From Paenarthrobacter nitroguajacolicus JCM 14115 (GTDB taxonomy: Bacteria; Actinomycetota; Actinomycetes; Actinomycetales; Micrococcaceae): DNA of 53,345 nt. The notes below the pieces were generated by a model. That model searched no databases. It had not been told where the DNA came from and worked only from the letters and a program-made list of their open reading frames with translations. Where the stretch lies: the NCBI GenBank assembly GCA_001313365.1, contig BBFS01000022.1, positions 1 to 53,345 of the forward strand, read 5' to 3'. Positions 28,001 to 37,268 of this stretch are shown here, in pieces (the stretch's first letter is position 1; every line of letters starts with the position of its first letter). A program made the position numbers and the translations under genes.

Positions 28001-29081
28001 ATGGCCCGGAGTCCGGAAGAGTCGCTCAAGGCGACCTTGGCCAGAGTCGCACCCGGAACTCCATTGCGTGATGGCCTGGAACGGATCCTCCGTGGACGCA
28101 CAGGCGCTTTGATTGTGCTGGGCTACGATCGCACCATCGATTCCATCTGTTCGGGCGGATTCGACATCGGCATCGATTTCTCCCCAACACGCCTCCGTGA
28201 GTTGGCCAAGATGGATGGCGCCATCATTTGCGACAAGGACGCCAGCAACATTGTCCGGGCAGCCGTCCAGCTGGTCCCCGATTCAAGCATTGAAACCCAG
28301 GAATCCGGCACCAGGCACCGCACCGCCGAGCGCGTCGCGATCCAGACCGGCGTTCCCGTCATTTCCGTCAGCCAGTCCATGCAAATCATCGCGCTCTACG
28401 TGAACGGCCTGCGCCACGTCCTGGAGGGCTCCGAAAAGGTCCTCGCCCGCGCCAACCAGGCTCTCGCAACCCTGGAGCGGTACAGCGCACGCTTGGACCA
28501 GGTCACCAGCTCTCTTTCTGCCCTGGAAATCGAGGCACTGGTTACCGTTCGGGACGTCGCGGTCACGCTGCAGCGCCAGGAAATGGTCCGCCGCATCTCC
28601 GAGGAAATCGCCCAGTACGTCCTGGAACTGGGCGAAGACGGCCGCCTGCTGTCCCTCCAGGTTGAAGAACTCACCGTGGGTCGCGGCCCGGGCAGCGATG
28701 TCATCATCCGGGACTACTCCGATCCCAACGCTACGCCCGAGGAAATCGAGGAAGCCGTCCAGGCCCTCCTCAATCTGGGCCCCCCCACGGAACTGATCGA
28801 CCTCAGCCGGATTGCCACATCATCGGCTTCGCCGGCGGGGGTGGAGCAGTTGGACGCCGTCGTGCAGCCGCGGGGGCTACAGGCTACTGTCCGGCTTGAA
28901 GTCCGTGCCGAAGGCCGTAGCAGACCGTTTGGTGGACTACTTCGGCGGGCTCCAAAACCTCATGGCAGCCACTATCGACGACCTCATGACCGTGGACGGC
29001 ATCGGCGATCAACGCGCCCGCACAGTCCGCGAGGGCCTGAGCCGCATGGCCGAGGCCAGCCTCCTGGACCGGTTCCTCTAA
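28001..29081 (+). CDS. disA: DNA integrity scanning diadenylate cyclase DisA
   Basis: Makes the second messenger c-di-AMP and scans DNA for lesions. The N-terminal DAC domain has GALIVLGYDR, MDGAIICDKDASNI and the catalytic GTRHRTAERVA. A helical linker follows, then a C-terminal HhH DNA-binding domain with VPKAVADRLVDYFGG and VDGIGDQRARTVREGLSRM. ATG at 28001. Breaks near 28820 and 28870 disturb the linker (GFAGGVEQLDAVVQPRGY after repair); the C run 28770-28776 expands in frame. Ends LLDRFL, about 358 residues. Confidence 0.96.
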
Positions 29082-29104
29082 GCCGCTGCCGCCGTCGAAG
29101 GCTG

Positions 29105-29839
29105 CTAGTTCAGCTGGAAGGCAACCTTGGCACTGGACTTGTTCCCAAGGCGCGCTTCAAACGTGTAGTAGGCCCCCCCTCCAGCGCCAGGCTTGGCGGT
29201 GATCTCGGCGCAGCCTTCCAGCGTTCGGTTGCGTTGCCACGGAAAGTTTGCGGTCTCGCTCTTGCCGGGTTGGATGGTCTTGATGAGGTCCTCGCCGCCC
29301 GTCTGGCAGTCCTTTGACGAGAAGATGCGGTCCGATCCGCTCATCAGCAGGTACTCCATTTGGGAGGTGCCCACGTTGACCTCGCACGGGGGGGCGGTGC
29401 CGCCGTTGGTGATGGTCATGGTCAGCAGCGGCTTTTCCTCCGGGCCGTAAGCGGGCTTGTCGGTCTTGGCGGCAACGGTCATCAGGTTGAAATCGCAGAC
29501 AGGCGTTGGCGAGGCCGAAGGCGAAGGCGCCGCTGACCCTGTCGGCACAGTCCCCTGCGTCGGCGCCGTTGATACGTCCGGCGTGCTGACTGCCTGCGGT
29601 TCAGGTTCCCGGCGAGCGCACCCGTGAGCGCCACGACTCCGCCAACGATCAGTGCGATGACCAGCAGCAGGGCGCCAAAAACCACCTGCCGACGACGGCG
29701 ATACACGGCAGGGCTCGGTCGGCGCCTGTTCGCCGGGGGCACTTTTACCCGGTGTACCGGCGCGGGATGAGCCACGGGCAGCACCCTTCGCCGGCGCTGA
29801 TGTGCGCGCGGTCGACTGCTGCTTACCCTTGTTGGCCAT
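29105..29839 (-). CDS. Single-pass membrane protein, inverted between disA and mutY
   Basis: Type II-like membrane protein: a basic, Ala/Ser-rich cytoplasmic head (MANKGKQQSTARTSAPAKG), a helix VVFGALLLVIALIVGGVVAL (another frame near 29650), a Pro/Ser/Thr linker, and an extracytoplasmic beta-domain with two or more cysteines (CDFNLMTVAAKTDKPAYGPE, LLTMTITNGGTAPCEVNVGT, AYYTFEARLGNKSSAKVAF). Position and orientation match the Mycobacterium tuberculosis membrane protein Rv3587c, which also lies between disA and mutY. Frame changes near 29750 and 29600; others are in frame. Function unknown. Confidence 0.75.
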   Translation of the reverse strand: MANKGKQQSTARTSAPAKGAARGSSRAGTPGKSAPGEQAPTEPCRVSPSSAGGFWRPAAGHRTDRWRSRGAHGCARREPEPQAVSTPDVSTAPTQGTVPTGSAAPSPSASPTPVCDFNLMTVAAKTDKPAYGPEEKPLLTMTITNGGTAPPCEVNVGTSQMEYLLMSGSDRIFSSKDCQTGGEDLIKTIQPGKSETANFPWQRNRTLEGCAEITAKPGAGGGAYYTFEARLGNKSSAKVAFQLN

Positions 29840-29976
29840 GGTTCTAGCTAGGCTCGCGGTCGCGTGGGCACCTAACCTCCACGCCGCAGGGGTCCAATCC
29901 CGGCCTGTGTGACGTCGGCCATGAGCACTGCCAAGGGTGGCGGCCCCCCCGGGATTCCACTACAGTGGATGGCAGC

Positions 29977-30943
29977 ATGACACTTCCCGATTCAGCCAGC
30001 TGGCAGGCCTCCACCAAGCCCTTGATCAGTGGTTCGCCGAGACCGCCCGCGACCTTCCGTGGCGCGAACCCGATTGCAGCCCATGGGGGGGCATCCTGGT
30101 CAGCGAAGTGATGCTCCAACAGACACCCGTGGTGCGGGTGCTCCCCCGTGTGGCTGGACTGGATGGAACGCTGGCCCACACCCGCCCACCTTGCCGACGA
30201 GCCATCCGGCGCTGCCGTCCGCCATTGGGGTCGCCTCGGCTACCCACGCCGGGCCCTGCGACTGCACGCGGCCGCCGTCGCAATGCGCGAGCAGCATGAC
30301 GGCCAGGTCCCTGATAATTACGTTGAACTTCTGGGGGGGTTGCCGGGCGTCGGCAACTACACAGCGGCCGCCGTCGCAGCCTTTGCTTTCGGCCGCCGCG
30401 AAACCGTGGTGGACACCAACATCCGGCGCGTCCACGCGCGGCTTATCTCCGGAAATGCGCTCCCCCGCTCCTGCCTTGACCGCCGGGGAGATGCGGCTGG
30501 CTGACGCCCTCCTGCCCGAGGACCAGGACTTATCCGTGCGGTGGAACGCGTCCGTCATGGAACTCGGCGCCATGGTCTGCACCGCCCGCAGCCCCCAAGT
30601 GCGCTGACTGTCCTGTTCGCTCCAGTTGCGCCTGGCTCGCGGCCGGTGAGCCGCCGCCGTCGTACACCCCCGAAGGGCCAGTCCTGGCACGGCACGGACC
30701 GCCAAGTACGCGGCGCCGTGATGGCCGTCCTCCGAGAAGCAGCCACCCCCCCGGTCCCCCCCCGCGAGATGTTCGAGCAAGCGCCAGCAGACCTCGGGTT
30801 CGCGCCGTCCGGCGTCGGAATCCCCGCTCGCCGCACTGCACCGGCTCAACTCGGCGCCCGAGCAGCTGGAGCGGGCACTTGCGGGCCTGTTGGTGGACGG
30901 TTTGGCGGAAATGCACGACGGCGGTCTGCGGCTTCCGGCGTAG
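29977..30943 (+). CDS. mutY: A/G-specific adenine glycosylase MutY
   Basis: Removes adenine mispaired with 8-oxoguanine. After repair: LDQWFAETARDLPWREPD at the start, GILVSEVMLQQTPV (catalytic Glu region), helix-hairpin-helix LLGLPGVGNYTAAAVAAFAFG with VVDTNIRRVHAR (catalytic Asp), and the [4Fe-4S] cysteines in MVCTARSPKCADCPVRSSC. The C-terminal part is shorter than in E. coli MutY and lacks a full MutT-like domain; it ends DGGLRLPA. ATG 29977 gives MTLPDSASW but needs one base to join the body. Further breaks near 30085, 30150, 30335, 30470, 30595, 30755 and 30830. Confidence 0.93.
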
Positions 30944-31056
30944 CGTTCGTCCGCTGCGGTATCAGTTCGGCCACGGGACTGGGCGACGAGTAACGATGCA
31001 GCTGTCTCTTTGGCGGACGCTGGAGACAGTTGCTGCGCCCCGTCCTACTCTGAAGC

Positions 31057-31544
31057 ATGGGCAGAATCGGATTGGCTTTGACCCTTGCCGGAACCGCAGC
31101 ACTGCTTCCCGGTTGCTTCGCCGAACCTGTGGCCTGCCCGGCGATCGGGCACGTAGCCGGTGTTTCCCTGACCGTCGCCGCGGACTACGCGGACGACGTT
31201 GCATCGTTACGGTTGAAGGCCTGCCAGGACGGAATCTGCACGGAAAAAGACCTCATGCTGAACCCAGGGGCGACAGCCGTGGACCAAGGCTGCACTCCGG
31301 ATGGCGTGTGCTCAGCGACGTCGTCGCCGGACGGGACTCTTCAGGGTTTTCTTGAGCTGCCCGCCCTCAGTGAAAGCCCCCCCTCGAGGCGACCGTGACC
31401 GGCACTTCCCCCCCCGCGGGAATTGCGTTGCCGCTCCGCACACTGACCTTCACGCCTACGGGCGACTACCCCTATGGCGAGCAGTGCGGGCGGGTGATTT
31501 CTGCGGCCCTGACGCTGGATGAAGAGGGTCTGCGACAGCGGTAG
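31057..31544 (+). CDS. Small putative lipoprotein
   Basis: Short secreted protein of about 162 residues, not recognised. ATG at 31057 opens MGRIGLALTLAGTAALLPGC, a signal peptide with a lipobox-like LPGC. The mature part is a small beta-rich domain with several cysteines (ACPAIGHVAGVSLTVAADY, RLKACQDGICTEKDLML, TLTFTPTGDYPYGEQCG). A frame change lies at the C runs near 31379-31413, giving the end ISAALTLDEEGLRQR and stop at 31544. It follows mutY by about 110 bases. Confidence 0.65.
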
Positions 31545-31571
31545 GCTAGGGCCGCGTCCTAAGATGGGAGC

Positions 31572-32045
31572 GTGCCTGATCATGATGTCCACCCCCCCGA
31601 CGTATCCGAGGCGTTGAAGGCTCTGGGTCAGTCCGTCTCGTGGGACTCCTTGCCAGTGCCGGAGGCGGACAATCAGGAGTATGGCGCCGCCGTCGCCAGC
31701 CTCGGGCCGGAACGGATCCGGTTCCGCGTTGGCAAGCTCACCCCCACGAAAGTGGGCCTCTTCGTTGCGGTGTGGCGCCGCGCCCAGAACGGATCCACAG
31801 AACCCTTCCCCGCAGAAGACGGGATCGGGCTATTGGTGGTGACAGTACGGGAAGGAAGCAACATGGGCCATTTCGCCTTTCCCACGTCGGCGCTGGTCCA
31901 GCACGGGATCGTCTCGGCGAAAGGCGTCGGTGGAAAGCGCGGCTTCCGGGTTTATCCGCCATGGTCGGAGGTGAGCAACCGGCAGGCCATAAGGACCCAG
32001 CAATGGCAGTGCGATTATTTCAGTCTGAACACACCAGCGAACTGA
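31572..32045 (+). CDS. MepB-like protein
   Basis: Protein of 157 residues related to MepB, the small cytoplasmic protein encoded with the MepRA efflux system of staphylococci; its activity is unknown. The frame is uninterrupted from GTG 31572: LPVPEADNQEYGAAVASL, ERIRFRVGKLTPTKVGLFVA (the family signature), LLVVTVREGSNMGHFAFP and GKRGFRVYPPWSEVSNRQA. No MepR or MepA gene is nearby. Its last 31 bases overlap the convergent AraC-family gene. Confidence 0.85.
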   Translation: MPDHDVHPPDVSEALKALGQSVSWDSLPVPEADNQEYGAAVASLGPERIRFRVGKLTPTKVGLFVAVWRRAQNGSTEPFPAEDGIGLLVVTVREGSNMGHFAFPTSALVQHGIVSAKGVGGKRGFRVYPPWSEVSNRQAIRTQQWQCDYFSLNTPAN

Positions 32046-32883
32046 GCGGACCAGCTTCTCGTCGAGGCTAGCCCCCGCTTCTCCTCAACTGACCGCCGGT
32101 ACGAACTCGGCGTGAACCCCCCCAGGTACTTCCGGAAGTCGTTCGTCAGGTGCGCATGGTCGGCGTAGCCAAGTTCGACGGCGATCGCGGCAAGGTCCGC
32201 CGTTGGGCCGGACCGGGTACGCTCGGCGGCATCCTGCAATCTTCGACGCCGGATCAGGCTGAAGGGCTCAGCCCGACGTACTTTCCGGCGATTCTTTGCA
32301 GTGTTCTGGGTGAGATCGCCAGGGAGGCAGCCACGTCCTCGATTCTTGTAACGTCAGGCTCTGAAGCGATCACGTCCACCATCCGGTTGGCGAGCAATGC
32401 CTCCTCTGAAGCAACAAACTCCAAGGAAACCAGCCACGCAACAAAGGCTTCCACGGCCCCCCCTCGCGGCGAGCGCCGCCGTCGTGCGTGTCACCGGAAG
32501 GCGGGGTCATGGCTGCCGACACGGCGCCGTGGAGGTCAGCCAGCGCCAGAACGATTTCCTGATCGCGGAGAGCTCCCGGATTGTCGGTGAACAGCGGCAC
32601 CGCTGCCGGGCGGAGAAGTGCGCCAACAGCCCAACCTTGGCCGGTCAGGTCGCGGTAAGCCGCCCGGGTAGTGGGCCCGGAGAATTCGACGACGTCGCCC
32701 TGCACCACCAGATTGGACGTGGGGGTAGGCGATGACGTGCTGCCGGGATGACCGGCCGGGTTCGATGTTCCACTCCGGAATCCAGAACCATTGCACCAGG
32801 TCAGCTACGGGAGCCGGGACCGGAAAGCGATGGAAGGTGGGCAGTCTTGCCGGATAGAGGATGCCCTTGAACGAATCCTCCAT
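32015..32883 (-). CDS. AraC-family transcriptional regulator
   Basis: The C-terminal AraC DNA-binding domain is clear: helix-turn-helix IEDVAASLAISPRTLQRI and the second motif DLAAIAVELGYADHAHLTNDFRKYLGF. The N-terminal ligand domain (PTFHRFPVPAPVADLVQWFW, EFSGPTTRAAYRDLTGQGWA) resembles the DUF6597-type sensors of related regulators. ATG at 32883 (MEDSFKGILYPARL) has GGGGGAAGG upstream. Breaks near 32715, run 32456-32464 and near 32250. About 285 residues. Divergent from a VOC-family gene, which it may control. Confidence 0.85.
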
Positions 32884-32961
32884 TGGACCTTCCCCCAAGC
32901 GCATCAAAGCTGTCGCAAATCTCCAAGCGCTAGCTGGCAGAAGGCCCGTAGCGTCATAATC

Positions 32962-33478
32962 ATGACAGATACTACAAGCACAGAGTCCACCACTGCAGCC
33001 CATGGCGAATACACCACCCATGGCATCCCGAACGGTCTGACCAGCCTCACGCCGTTCCTTGCGGTGCCCAACGCCAAGGAAGCCATCGCGTTCTACCGTG
33101 ACGTGTTTGGGGGCCCGGGTTGTGGGCGAAACCGAAATGGGAGGGATCGTGGTCCACGCCGAACTCGACTTCGGCAACGGCCACCTCCAACTGGGCGAGC
33201 CCAACCCGGAATACCACCTGGTCCCGGCGCCGAGCGGGGGGGAGGACGACTGCTATTCCCTCGGCCTCTACTGCCAGGGCGCAGACGGACTCGTCAGAAA
33301 AGCAGAGCAAGCAGGAGCCACCATCCGTGAGCCGCTGTCCACCTTCGTCTCAGGTGACCGCTACGCCAGCATCCGTGATCCGTTCGGCGTTCGCTGGTCC
33401 ATCATGACGCGCGTCGAGGACTTGTCCGAGGATGAGAGCAATCGCCGCGTTGACGAGTGGGCCGCGCAGCAGGGCTAA
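32962..33478 (+). CDS. VOC/glyoxalase-family protein (PhnB-like)
   Basis: Vicinal-oxygen-chelate fold protein similar to PhnB/YdfO types: a glyoxalase, bleomycin-resistance-like or ligand-binding protein. ATG 32962 opens MTDTTSTESTTAAHGEYTTH, then LTPFLAVPNAKEAIAFYRDV, ELDFGNGHLQLGEP, CYSLGLYCQGADGLVRKAEQ and SIRDPFGVRWSIMTRVEDLS. About 170 residues. One frame change near 33108-33115. The stop lies within a 16-base tandem duplication (33465-33499). Confidence 0.85.
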
Positions 33479-33507
33479 GACAGCAGCAGGGCTAAGACCC
33501 GGAAGCC

Positions 33508-33866
33508 TTAGCTCAGGCAGAGGCAGAACGGTGCCCGGCCGGATCGAGGAACACCCTGAACGTCTCTCCAGGCTGATGGTCGGCCTTGGTCGCTCCCAAG
33601 GAAAGCGCAACTTCCTCGCCCTTGTCCAGGTCCTCCACCACCATGTCGAGGTGCATTTGCTGCGGGATGGTCTGTCCGGGCCATTTTGGCGCTTGGTACA
33701 CCTCCACTTGCTGGAAGGAGATGCAGTTGCTGCCGTCGCTGGGTCGGATGTCGAACCAGTCGCCCTTGTCCTCGATTTCCCACCCAAAAAGCTCGCCGTA
33801 GAAGGCGGCCAGAGCGGCTGCGTCGGGACAATCGATGACGACACTCGGGAATTTAGCTATAGCCAT
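33508..33866 (-). CDS. VOC-family protein
   Basis: Short glyoxalase-like domain protein of about 119 residues: MAIAKFPSVVIDCPDAAALA, FYGELFGWEIEDKGDWFDIR, CISFQQVEVYQAPKWPG, QMHLDMVVEDLDKGEEVALS, ending after repair FLDPAGHPFCLCLS at 33508 (one base is missing near 33528, so as written it stops at 33513). This is the form common in actinobacteria. Ligand unknown. It lies two bases from the DUF4235 gene upstream on the same strand. Confidence 0.88.
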
Positions 33867-33869
33867 TTG

Positions 33870-34132
33870 TTAAACCTCGTCACCTGTCTTCTTCAAGCGG
33901 GCCAGGGCGCTCTTGGTGCCCCGCTGGGTGAGAACGTGAACTACTGCTGCGACGGCAGCCGAGACAACCGCGAAGACCAGCACACCGGGGAGTGAGTCGT
34001 TGAGGTCCGTGCTGTCCTTGGGGGGGCAGGCTTGCCGGTCTTCTTCTCCCAGAGGCCCTCCAGCGTCTTGTTTGCGAGCGCGCCGGCACCGAGGCCAATT
34101 GCCAGGCCGAAAATTTTCACCAGTATGTTCAA
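33870..34132 (-). CDS. DUF4235 membrane protein
   Basis: Small integral membrane protein of about 86 residues: MNILVKIFGLAIGLGAGALA, NKTLEGLWEKKTGKPAP, then after correcting the G run 34020-34026 (seven, five expected) DSTDLNDSLPGVLVFAVVSA and an end KSALARLKKTGDEV. Two hydrophobic segments flank a charged loop. Typical of actinobacteria; function unknown. GAGGAACTTC precedes ATG 34132. Confidence 0.85.
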
Positions 34133-34180
34133 CGAAGTTCCTCCATCAGATAGCGCGCCGCCGAGCGACGCCTCACAAGG

Positions 34181-34222
34181 GTCAAAACAAGGCAGGGCCG
34201 CTGCAATTGCAGCGGCCCTGCC
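34181..34222 (-). terminator. Terminator of the CsbD gene
   Basis: A perfect 32-base palindrome (34191-34222) immediately after the csbD-like stop, followed leftward by a T-rich tract (AAAACAA at 34184-34190 on the plus strand). Confidence 0.88.
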
Positions 34223-34229
34223 TGGATTC

Positions 34230-34405
34230 TTAGTCCTTCTTGAAAGCGTCTTTCAGCTTCTCGCCGGCGCCTTGAGGTCGGCCTTCGTCTGGTCGCCCTT
34301 GCCTTCGGCTTCCAGTCGCTCGTTATCCGTCAGCTTTCCAGCGGCTTCCTTAGCCTTGCCACCGAGCTTCTCGCCAGCGTTCTCCATCTTGTCGTCAGCA
34401 CCCAT
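34230..34405 (-). CDS. CsbD-family stress protein
   Basis: Small hydrophilic helical protein, 58 residues after repair: MGADDKMENAGEKLGGKAKE, AAGKLTDNERLEAEGKGDQT, KADLKGAGEKLKDAFKKD. The repeated Gly-Lys-Ala helices are characteristic of CsbD, a general-stress protein family. ATG at 34405 with GAGGTG upstream. The frame is lost near 34270 by one missing base. Probably induced by stress; no regulator site was identified. Confidence 0.88.
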
Positions 34406-34495
34406 GTGTCGCACCTCTTCCTTGTAGTGAACCTGTACCTCTACAACATCACTAATCAGTGTACTTAGCAATATTTGAGAGAAAATCTCCCTGAA

Positions 34496-35191
34496 CTAGA
34501 GCTCCCCGAACCCTTCCTCCACAAGCCGCCCCACGTATTCAACCGCCTTCAACGAATCCTTGCCGCGGGCTTCGACCCGCAGGGTGGAACCCTTGCCCGC
34601 AGCGAGCGCCATCAGCGCCATGATGGACATCCCGTCGACGCCGTTGACCGTCACCTCCGCGTCCAGCCCGGACAGGCCTCCGGCGATTTTCGCGGCAGGC
34701 CGTGCATGCATTCCGAGGGGGTTGATGACTTCGAATTCGCCGCTTGCGTCTGGTTCATCCTTGTCGTCGGGGATCTCGGGACCCCCCCCACGCCTGCGGG
34801 CACGTTGCCAAAAGCCACAGCCTCTGCCGCTTTGCGAACATCCTCGACGCCGGCACCTCCTTGCGCGGCTACGGCTGCGGCCACGAGCCCTCAACCAGCG
34901 GCGCATCAGCAAGGAGCACAGCGTCCGGATCGCTGGCGAACTCCACCGCCGACTCCGCTGTCATCACGGCCGAACCCAGATCGGTCAGCACCACCACGCC
35001 ATCGCCGCCGGAATCCACCAGGGACTGTTCGACGGCGGCAAGCACCTTCTCAAGGCTGGTTCCGATGCGCTCGTCGTCGGTTCCCCCCCGGCGGCGACCA
35101 GTTCGACGTCGGGAGCCATCTGCGCGGCAAGTTCCACCGCTCCCTCAGCGATCTTGCTACTGTGCGATACAACCACTATCCCCACCGTCAT
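34496..35191 (-). CDS. dhaM: DhaM-HPr: PTS phosphotransfer subunit of dihydroxyacetone kinase
   Basis: Passes phosphate from the PTS to DhaL-ADP. The N-terminal EIIA(mannose)-like domain begins MTVGIVVVSHSSKIAEGAVE with the active histidine at residue 10, then DGVVVLTDLGSAVMTAE. A linker leads to a C-terminal HPr domain: EFEVINPLGMHARPAAKIAG (phosphorylatable His) and DGMSIMALMALAAGKGS. No enzyme I domain is attached, unlike E. coli DhaM. ATG 35191 overlaps the dhaL stop (ATGA). Breaks at run 35083-35089, near 34910, and at run 34781-34788. About 230 residues. Confidence 0.93.
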
Positions 35192-35859
35192 ACGGCGTCG
35201 GTTCCCGTGTCACCGGTGGAGCCTGCAGCTGCAGCTGCGGCCGCGCGAAGGAGCAGGGCGGTTGAAGCGGCGCCGGGGGGGTCGCGATGCCCTGCGCTGC
35301 GCTCCCCAGATAGCTGGCCCGGCCTTTGCGTGCCACCAACGGATCCGTGGCCATGGCCCCTGTTTCGGCAGCTTCCGCGGCCGCTTCCAACACGCCAACG
35401 GGGGGGTCAGAGCCGCCCGTTGCGGCCATTTGGGCCGCTTCAACGGCCGGCGTCCAAGCGTCGATCATCGTCTTATCCCCGAGCTCGGCTTTACCTCTGG
35501 CCACCACCCCCATCCCGGGCGGCTGCGAGGCCGCAGCCAGCGCCTCTGCATCAATATCGATGATGTCCCCCAAAGAGGTAGCGGCCCGCAGATACGCTGT
35601 GCCGTAGAGCGGTCCCGCAGCCCCCACCCACCTTGGACATGAGCGCCATCGCCGCAGCTTTCAATGCTGCTCCCGGAGTTTCAGGCGGGGGGGTCTCATC
35701 GAGCTTCTGCAGCACGGCTTGGAAACCTCGGTCCATGTTCTCGCCGTGGTCCGAGTCGCCAATGGCACGGTCCAACTCAATCAGTTCCACCCGGTGCTCG
35801 GCCATGGCTTTTGCGGAGAGCTTCAGCCAATCAACAGCCCAATCAACATCCAACCCCAT
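35188..35859 (-). CDS. dhaL: Dihydroxyacetone kinase ADP-binding subunit DhaL
   Basis: Nucleotide-binding subunit that phosphorylates dihydroxyacetone bound to DhaK. ELDRAIGDSDHGENMDRGFQ carries the Mg2+-binding aspartates, then ALMSKVGGAAGPLYGTAYLR and VARKGRASYLGERS (the latter after repair). ATG 35859 lies two bases after the dhaK stop. Breaks at runs 35687-35693, 35619-35622, near 35515, 35400-35406 and 35274-35281. The end TGDTGTDAV overlaps the dhaM start. About 215 residues. Confidence 0.93.
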
Positions 35860-35861
35860 GC

Positions 35862-36871
35862 TCAGGCTCCCCCCCACCGCAGGGCAGCCGTGTGGACGGG
35901 GGGGCATCCCAGAGCCTGGTCATCTCCTCATCGAGGCGCAGCACCGACACTGAACAACCCTGCATCTCCAGGGACGTCACGTAGTTCCCCACCAAGGAGC
36001 GCTCCACGGTGGCGCCGCGCTCGGCGAGGACCTGGGCCGCCCGCCGGTACACGATGTACAGCTCGCTTTGAGGGGGGGTGCCGCCCATGCCGTTGACGAA
36101 CAGAAGCACCTTGTCCCCCGGATGCGAGGGCAAGGTCCTCAAGGACAGGCTCCAAGAGGCGGTCCGTGATGGCGTCAGCGTTTTCCATGGCGATCTTGTG
36201 CCGGCCAGGCTCACCGTGGATGCCGATGCCAATCTCGATCTCATCTTCCGCGAGCTCAAAGCTCGGCGTCCCGGCGTGCGGAACCGTGCAGCCGGACAGG
36301 GCTACACCCATGGTCCGCACATTGGCCACCACGCGCTCGGCGATGGCCGTGACCGCGTCAAGATCGTCGCCACGCTGGGCGGATGCACCTGCGATCTTTT
36401 CCACAAGGACAGTTCCGCCAACGCCGCGCCGGCCAGCCGTGTACAGCGAGTCCTCCACGGCGACGTCGTCGTTCACCAGCACCGAACGTACGTGAACGCC
36501 TTCGGCTTGAGCCATTTCGGCGGCGGTTTCGAAGTTCAGTACATCGCCGGTGTAGTTTTTCACGATATGGACGACGCCGGCGCCTGAGTCCACCGCCACG
36601 GTCGCGGGGATGATTTGGTCGGGTGTAGGCGAGGTGAAGACTGCGCCGGGGACTGCCGCGTCCAGCATGCCGAGGCCCACGAAGCCCGCATGCAGTGGCT
36701 CGTGGCCGCTGCCTCCGCCGGAAATCAGGCGACTTTGCCCGCTACAGGAGCACCTTTCCGGATGACGTACTTAGGCTCGGGATGGACGTCCACGATGTCG
36801 GCATGGGCCATGCCGAAACCTTCAACGGACTCGTCCACCACGGCGCGTGGATCATTGATGAGCTTTTTCAT
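35862..36871 (-). CDS. dhaK: Dihydroxyacetone kinase substrate-binding subunit DhaK
   Basis: Binds dihydroxyacetone covalently through a histidine hemiaminal. The N-terminus MKKLINDPRAVVDESVEGF leads to ISGGGSGHEPLHAGFVG (one frame join near 36718), IVKNYTGDVLNFETAAEM, GRRGVGGTVLVEKI and the active histidine in SGCTVPHAGTPSFELAEDEI. The end reads WDAPVHTAALRWG after repair of 35899-35905. ATG 36871 has AGGAGC upstream. Further breaks near 36130 and 36072. About 333 residues. First gene of dhaKLM; no dhaR-type regulator is adjacent. Confidence 0.95.
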
Positions 36872-37004
36872 GTGATGCTCCTGGGCGTGCTGTGGCTGGT
36901 GCTCCGACCCTACTACCGGCGGCTGGGGCCACGGTAGGCCTAGCGGCCTTGCCTGTGCATAAATAGCGGTGCCGGCGCCTAAGAACGGTGCCCACCGCTT
37001 AAAA

Positions 37005-37043
37005 GCGGAAGGGACAGCCCCCCCCAATGACTGTCCCTTTCGC
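37005..37043 (-). terminator. Hairpin after the 66-residue ORF
   Basis: GCGGAAGGGACAG pairs with CTGTCCCTTTCGC across a C-rich loop; leftward it is followed by a short CTTTTAA. A small second palindrome (CCGCTTAAAAGCGG, 36994-37007) abuts it. Probably a terminator, though the T tract is short. Confidence 0.6.
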
Positions 37044-37059
37044 TGATCCACTGGATCCG

Positions 37060-37260
37060 CTAATCCTCGGCGGCTTGTGTTGTCACCACCTCGGACTCAT
37101 TCCGGGCCCGGTACTCCGGCCAGAAGGCCGAGTACAGATCCGGGTTCGAGTGCCCCCCCGCGTCCTGCCATGAGGCTTCGTGCGGCCATGACCCGTGGGG
37201 AATGTCGATCTGAAAAGCGGAAAAATCCGGGAACGTGACCCTATGGTCCATTGTCCGCAT
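37060..37260 (-). CDS. 66-residue protein downstream of the flavin oxidase
   Basis: Small unrecognised protein, uninterrupted: MRTMDHRVTFPDFSAFQIDI, then HGSWPHEASWQDAGGHSNPD and LYSAFWPEYRARNESEVVTT. Rich in aromatic residues and histidine, no membrane helix. ATG 37260 lies directly after a G-rich GAAGG motif, nine bases past the oxidase stop, and a hairpin follows, so it looks like the second gene of a two-gene operon. It may be a partner or maturation factor of the oxidase (inference). Confidence 0.6.
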   Translation of the reverse strand: MRTMDHRVTFPDFSAFQIDIPHGSWPHEASWQDAGGHSNPDLYSAFWPEYRARNESEVVTTQAAED

Positions 37261-37268
37261 CCCCCCCT

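Noticed and set aside
33465..33499. Short tandem duplication containing GCAGCAGGGCTAAGAC twice at the VOC gene end
   Set aside because: Too short and outside any recognisable function; it only duplicates a stop codon.
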